Source of the DNA: UBA7803 sp041690675
GTDB lineage: Bacteria; Pseudomonadota; Gammaproteobacteria; Pseudomonadales; Azotimanducaceae
Length of the DNA stretch: 10,353 nt
Reading direction: 5' to 3'
NCBI GenBank assembly: GCA_041690675.1
Contig: JAWLGU010000119.1
Coordinates: 1-10,353 of the forward strand
The position numbers and the translations under genes were made by a program. Every line of letters starts with the position of its first letter. Position 1 is the stretch's first letter. Shown piece after piece: positions 7,286-10,353 of the stretch. The notes beneath the pieces are model-generated. The model did no database searches. It was given only the letters and a program-made list of their open reading frames with translations, and was not told the origin of the DNA.

Positions 7286-7291
7286 ATTCTA
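7286..7291 (-). promoter_or_regulatory. Possible -10 element for the ketoacyl synthase gene
   Basis: The minus strand reads TAGAAT, a five-of-six match to the -10 consensus, and the next base upstream is T. Transcription would start near 7279 and leave a leader of roughly 22 nt with a GAGGG site before the proposed ATC start. That would exclude any translation start further upstream. No good -35 hexamer is found at a 16-18 nt spacing. Confidence 0.35.
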
Positions 7292-7342
7292 AACCACGGC
7301 GCGACCTCGGCGCACCGCGCGGGTACGTGTCGGACAACGGTG

Positions 7343-7371
7343 CTGACCACGCAGCCGGCGTGGACCATAAT
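7343..7371 (+). promoter_or_regulatory. Sigma-70-type promoter for the aldolase gene
   Basis: CTGACC (7343-7348, four of six to TTGACA) and CATAAT (7366-7371, five of six to TATAAT) are separated by an ideal 17 nt. Transcription would start near 7378, giving a leader of about 40 nt before the GTG start of the aldolase. This is the best promoter match in the window and probably drives the aldolase, Mut7-C and RCK genes. Confidence 0.6.
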
Positions 7372-7417
7372 ATGCAGATCACACTCAGAGCGCACGACAC
7401 ACGCGAAGGGGAACACC

Positions 7418-8311
7418 GTGAGCGATTTCGACACACAGTTCGAGAAGATGAAGAGCGGCCAGGGCTTCATCGCCGCCCTGGATCAGAGCGGCGGCAGCAC
7501 CCCCAAGGCGCTGCGCCTGTACGGCATCGAGGAGGACGCCTGGTCCAACGAGGAGGAGATGTTCGACCTGGTGCACGAGATGCGCACCCGGATCATCACC
7601 AGCCCCGCATTCAACGGCGACCGCATCCTGGCGGCCATCCTGTTCGAGAACACGATGGACCGGCAGATCGAGGGTCAGCCCACCGCCGAGTACCTGTGGC
7701 GGACCAAGCAGGTGGTGCCCATCCTCAAGGTGGACAAGGGCCTCGCCGAGGAGAAGGACGGCGTGCAATTGATGAAGCCGATCCCCGACCTGGACGACCT
7801 GCTCGCCCGGGCCAAGGCCAGCGGCATCTTCGGCACCAAGATGCGCTCGGTGATCAAGCAGGCGAACGAGGCCGGCATCCGCGAGATCGTCAAGCAGCAG
7901 TTCGAGCTGGCCCGGCAGATCATCGCCGCGGGGCTCGTGCCCATCGTCGAGCCGGAGGTGGACATCAAGTGCCCCGACAAGGCGAAGGCGGAGGCCATGC
8001 TGAAGGCGGAGATCCTGCGGGAGCTGAATGCTCTCGGCCCGGATCAGCGGGTGATGCTCAAGCTCACTCTGCCTGAGCAGAACAACTTCTACATGGATCT
8101 CATCGAGCACCCCAACGTGGTTCGGGTGGTGGCCCTCTCCGGCGGCTACTCCCGCGCCGAGGCCAACGAACGCCTGGCGCGGCAGAACCGCATGGTGGCC
8201 AGCTTCTCCCGGGCTCTCACCGAGGGGTTGAAGAAGCAGCAGTCCGAGGAGGAGTTCGACGCCCTGCTGGACGAGTCCATCGGCAGCATCTACGAGGCGT
8301 CGATCACCTGA
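7418..8311 (+). CDS. Class I fructose-bisphosphate aldolase
   Basis: A 297-aa enzyme that reversibly cleaves fructose 1,6-bisphosphate to dihydroxyacetone phosphate and glyceraldehyde 3-phosphate in glycolysis and gluconeogenesis. It resembles the metal-independent, Schiff-base class I aldolase known from Staphylococcus along its whole length, from KMKSGQGFIAALDQSGGSTP at the start to IGSIYEASIT at the end. Expected active-site residues are D22 (ALDQSGG), K104 (ILKVDKG), K141 and R143 (GTKMRS), E178 (IVEPEVD), and the Schiff-base lysine K215 (VMLKLTLP). The GTG at 7418 is chosen because homologues begin here and AGGGG lies about 7 nt upstream. An upstream ATG at 7340 precedes the promoter and is unlikely. 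It is first in a three-gene plus-strand run. Confidence 0.95.
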   Translation: MSDFDTQFEKMKSGQGFIAALDQSGGSTPKALRLYGIEEDAWSNEEEMFDLVHEMRTRIITSPAFNGDRILAAILFENTMDRQIEGQPTAEYLWRTKQVVPILKVDKGLAEEKDGVQLMKPIPDLDDLLARAKASGIFGTKMRSVIKQANEAGIREIVKQQFELARQIIAAGLVPIVEPEVDIKCPDKAKAEAMLKAEILRELNALGPDQRVMLKLTLPEQNNFYMDLIEHPNVVRVVALSGGYSRAEANERLARQNRMVASFSRALTEGLKKQQSEEEFDALLDESIGSIYEASIT

Positions 8312-8326
8312 GCGGTCGCGGCCGCC

Positions 8327-9076
8327 GTGCCTGCCACCGCCGAGTTCCGCTTCTACGCGGAGTTGAACGACTTCCTGGCGCCGGCCCCCGGCGGCCGTGA
8401 GCGGGCCTACTCGTTCGACGGCAATCCCTCGGTGAAGGACGCCATCGAAGCCCAGGGCGTGCCGCATACGGAGGTGGAGCTCATCCTCATCGACGGCGAG
8501 CCGGTGAATTTCGAGCACCACCTGCGTCACGGTGAGCGGGTGGCAGTGTATCCGGTATTCGAGAGCTTCGACGTGGCGCCGGTGGCGAAGCTGCGGGCGG
8601 CGCCGCTGCGGCGCAATCGCTTCGTGGTGGACGTCAACCTGGGCAAGCTCGCGCGCTGGCTGCGGCTCCTGGGCTTCGACACCATCTACCGCAACGACCT
8701 GGACGACCCGGAGCTGGTGCGCATCGCCGCCGACGAGGAGCGCATCCTGCTCACCCGCGACCGGCGCCTGCTGCACCACAAGGCCGTCAGTCACGGCTAC
8801 TGGGTACGCGCCGTGGACCCGGAGCAGCAGGTGGCGGAGGTGGTGCGGCGCTTTCAGCTCGAGGGCAGCATGGCGCCCTTCCACCGCTGCCTCGCATGCA
8901 ACGGGCTGATCCACCCGGTGGCGAAGGTCCGGATCGAGCACCGCCTGGAGCCCAAGACCCGGCGTTATTACGACGAGTTCTACCAGTGCGACCAGTGCGG
9001 CAAGGTTTACTGGAAGGGGCCCCACTTCGCGCGTCTGATGGAGGCGGTCGAGCGGATGGTGGCACCCGCCTCGTGA
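8327..9076 (+). CDS. Ubiquitin-like / Mut7-C RNase-type protein
   Basis: A 249-aa two-domain protein. Residues about 1-85 form a ubiquitin-like beta-grasp domain of the Ub-Mut7C type (FRFYAELNDFLAP to RVAVYPVFE), with no C-terminal diglycine, so it is not an activatable modifier. Residues about 97-245 are the Mut7-C domain, a PIN-related putative RNase. Conserved acidic residues include D102 (FVVDVNLGKLARWLR) and D145 (LLTRDRRLL). A zinc ribbon follows with C188, C191, C221 and C224 (CLAC, CDQC). The RNase assignment for the family rests on fold comparison; substrates are unknown. The start is GTG at 8327, 15 nt after the aldolase stop, with only a weak GCGG site. Its stop TGA overlaps the next gene's GTG start, indicating coupling. 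Confidence 0.93.
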   Translation: MPATAEFRFYAELNDFLAPAPGGRERAYSFDGNPSVKDAIEAQGVPHTEVELILIDGEPVNFEHHLRHGERVAVYPVFESFDVAPVAKLRAAPLRRNRFVVDVNLGKLARWLRLLGFDTIYRNDLDDPELVRIAADEERILLTRDRRLLHHKAVSHGYWVRAVDPEQQVAEVVRRFQLEGSMAPFHRCLACNGLIHPVAKVRIEHRLEPKTRRYYDEFYQCDQCGKVYWKGPHFARLMEAVERMVAPAS

Positions 9077-10326
9077 GCCTGGCGGAATCGCGGATCGGCT
9101 GGCGCTGGATCGCCGCGGGAACCCTGTTCCTGTTCGCCCTCGTCGGCTTCGCGTCCGGCGTCTCCCTCACCGAGCAGGGGGACGTGGCCGGGGCGGGCTG
9201 GCTCACCCTGGCCTATTACAGCCTGGGTCTGTTCGTGTTCGGCGGGCTGGAACTCGGCATGCCCACGGGGGGGCCGATGGGCGCCCGCATGCTCCTGTGG
9301 ACCGCTTATTTCGGCGCGCCGCTGCTCACCGCTTCGGCGGTGATCGAGACTCTGATGAAGGCGGTGACCCCCGATCACTGGCGGCTGCGCCGGCTGGCGA
9401 ACCACGTGGTCATCGTCGGCGCCGGCAGCCTCACCATTACCTATCTTCGGGTGCTGCGGCGCAAGCGCCCCGAGGTGGACGTGGTGGTGCTGGTGGACGC
9501 CATCGAGCCCACCCGCAAGCAGGAGCTGGAGCAGAGCTTCGGCGTCACCGTGGTGGTGGGGGACGCCACCCACGACTTCATGCTGCGTCAGCTGCGGCTG
9601 CGCCATGCCAGCAAGGTGGTGCTGCTGCCCGACGACAACTTCGCCGCGTTCGAGGTGGCCAGCCGGATCCTGCGCCGCTACCCGACCCTGGACTCGCGGA
9701 TTCTGCTGCACTCCCACAACCTGCGCTTCCTGCGGATGATGCAGAAGACCTCCATCGGCCAGCGCTGCACCTGCTTCAACATCTATCACCTGGCCGCCTC
9801 GGGCCTCGTGCGCGATCAGCTGCTGCAGCACTTCCAGCGCACGGGGGTGAAGGACGTGGTCGTGCTGGCGGGCTTCGGCCGCTTCGGCCAGACCATCCTC
9901 GAGGAGCTGCAGGTGGCGGCGGCCGGGGAGGTGGGCACCGTGGCCATCATGGACGTGGATGCCGCCCGCCGGGTGCTGGTGGTGCGCGAGCAGGGGTATC
10001 TGGGCGAGGGCTACCGCCGATTGCTGGTGCAGGGCAACGTGGGGCACCCGGACGCCTGGCGGGAGCTGAGCGAGGGGGTGGATCTCTCCCGCAGCGAGCC
10101 CACGGTGATTCTCGGCACAGGGCAGCCCATGGAGAACCTGCGCGCCGCCCTGTGGGTGAAGCAGCAGTGGCCCAATGCACTGGTGTTCACCCGCACCAAC
10201 GAGGTGTCGCTGTTCGCCGAGGACGTGGGGGCGGAGAACGGGATCATCAGCATCAGCATCGATCGGCTGGTGGAGGAGAACATTCCCGATGCCTGGCTCG
10301 GGTTGCGGGAGCCTGGTGTGGTGTAG
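9073..10326 (+). CDS. Two-TM, double RCK/TrkA-N membrane protein
   Basis: A 417-aa protein laid out like a two-transmembrane RCK-gated potassium channel. TM1 is at about 12-31, a pore-like re-entrant loop at 43-62, and TM2 at about 73-98. Two cytoplasmic Rossmann nucleotide-binding units follow: HVVIVGAGSLT (GxGxxT at 116-121) and VVVLAGFGRFG (G267, G269, G272), each followed by an acidic strand end (LVDAIEP, IMDVDAA). YYS of the loop aligns with YYS before the potassium-channel filter, but FGGLELG replaces TVGYGD. Conductance and ion choice therefore cannot be assumed; it may be a different channel or a nucleotide-sensing membrane protein. The start GTG at 9073 overlaps the upstream stop (GTGA), so translation is probably coupled. 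The gene is complete, ending 27 nt before the window edge. Confidence 0.85.
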   Translation: MSLAESRIGWRWIAAGTLFLFALVGFASGVSLTEQGDVAGAGWLTLAYYSLGLFVFGGLELGMPTGGPMGARMLLWTAYFGAPLLTASAVIETLMKAVTPDHWRLRRLANHVVIVGAGSLTITYLRVLRRKRPEVDVVVLVDAIEPTRKQELEQSFGVTVVVGDATHDFMLRQLRLRHASKVVLLPDDNFAAFEVASRILRRYPTLDSRILLHSHNLRFLRMMQKTSIGQRCTCFNIYHLAASGLVRDQLLQHFQRTGVKDVVVLAGFGRFGQTILEELQVAAAGEVGTVAIMDVDAARRVLVVREQGYLGEGYRRLLVQGNVGHPDAWRELSEGVDLSRSEPTVILGTGQPMENLRAALWVKQQWPNALVFTRTNEVSLFAEDVGAENGIISISIDRLVEENIPDAWLGLREPGVV

Positions 10327-10353
10327 GTTGTCGGCGGGATCCGGACCGGTTGA

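Noticed and set aside
7385..9025. Minus-strand open frame of 546 codons across the aldolase and Mut7-C genes
   Set aside because: It spans two well-supported plus-strand genes and the gap between them, and its Val/Leu/His/Gln-rich translation is a codon-bias artefact.

Overview
The window comes from a GC-rich, gene-dense bacterial chromosome, most likely a gammaproteobacterium. The evidence for that is a tRNA-Arg with an encoded CCA end, proteobacterial IorA/IorB-type oxidoreductase subunits, and a YkvA-family protein. The lineage is an inference from gene content and composition; no ribosomal RNA or single-copy marker is present to fix it. No insertion sequence, integrase, phage gene or CRISPR array is visible.

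Layout, left to right. (1) A minus-strand tRNA-Arg(CCG), with a perfect 20-bp palindrome just upstream, follows a small minus-strand YkvA/DUF1232 protein. (2) A plus-strand PhoD-like metallophosphatase without a signal peptide (661-2232) diverges from the YkvA gene. (3) A spacer of about 210 bases holds only weak hairpins. (4) A minus-strand run, in transcription order, encodes a FabH-like ketoacyl synthase III, an IorA-like [2Fe-2S] subunit, an IorB-like Tat-exported molybdopterin subunit, and a fusion of a peptidase S51 domain with a GNAT acetyltransferase. The last three are tightly packed (11-bp overlap, then a 9-nt gap) and are probably one operon. (5) A divergent regulatory region (about 7257-7417) contains a good sigma-70-type promoter for the plus strand. 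(6) A plus-strand run encodes a class I fructose-bisphosphate aldolase, a ubiquitin-like/Mut7-C RNase-type protein and a two-TM RCK (TrkA-N) protein. Gaps there are 15 nt and then a GTGA stop/start overlap.

Functionally the window is mostly metabolic. IorA and IorB should form a periplasmic molybdenum hydroxylase acting on an aldehyde or N-heterocycle. The S51-GNAT fusion co-transcribed with it is the most unusual protein here and has no obvious role in that reaction. The ketoacyl synthase makes a C-C bond in fatty-acid or polyketide-like chemistry. Its gene has no ATG, GTG or TTG at the expected start and may begin at a rare ATC codon. The plus-strand run combines central carbon metabolism with a putative RNase and a membrane RCK protein whose pore loop lacks the potassium-channel signature. 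I see no defence system or mobile island. The items worth follow-up are the fusion protein, the non-canonical start and the degenerate pore.
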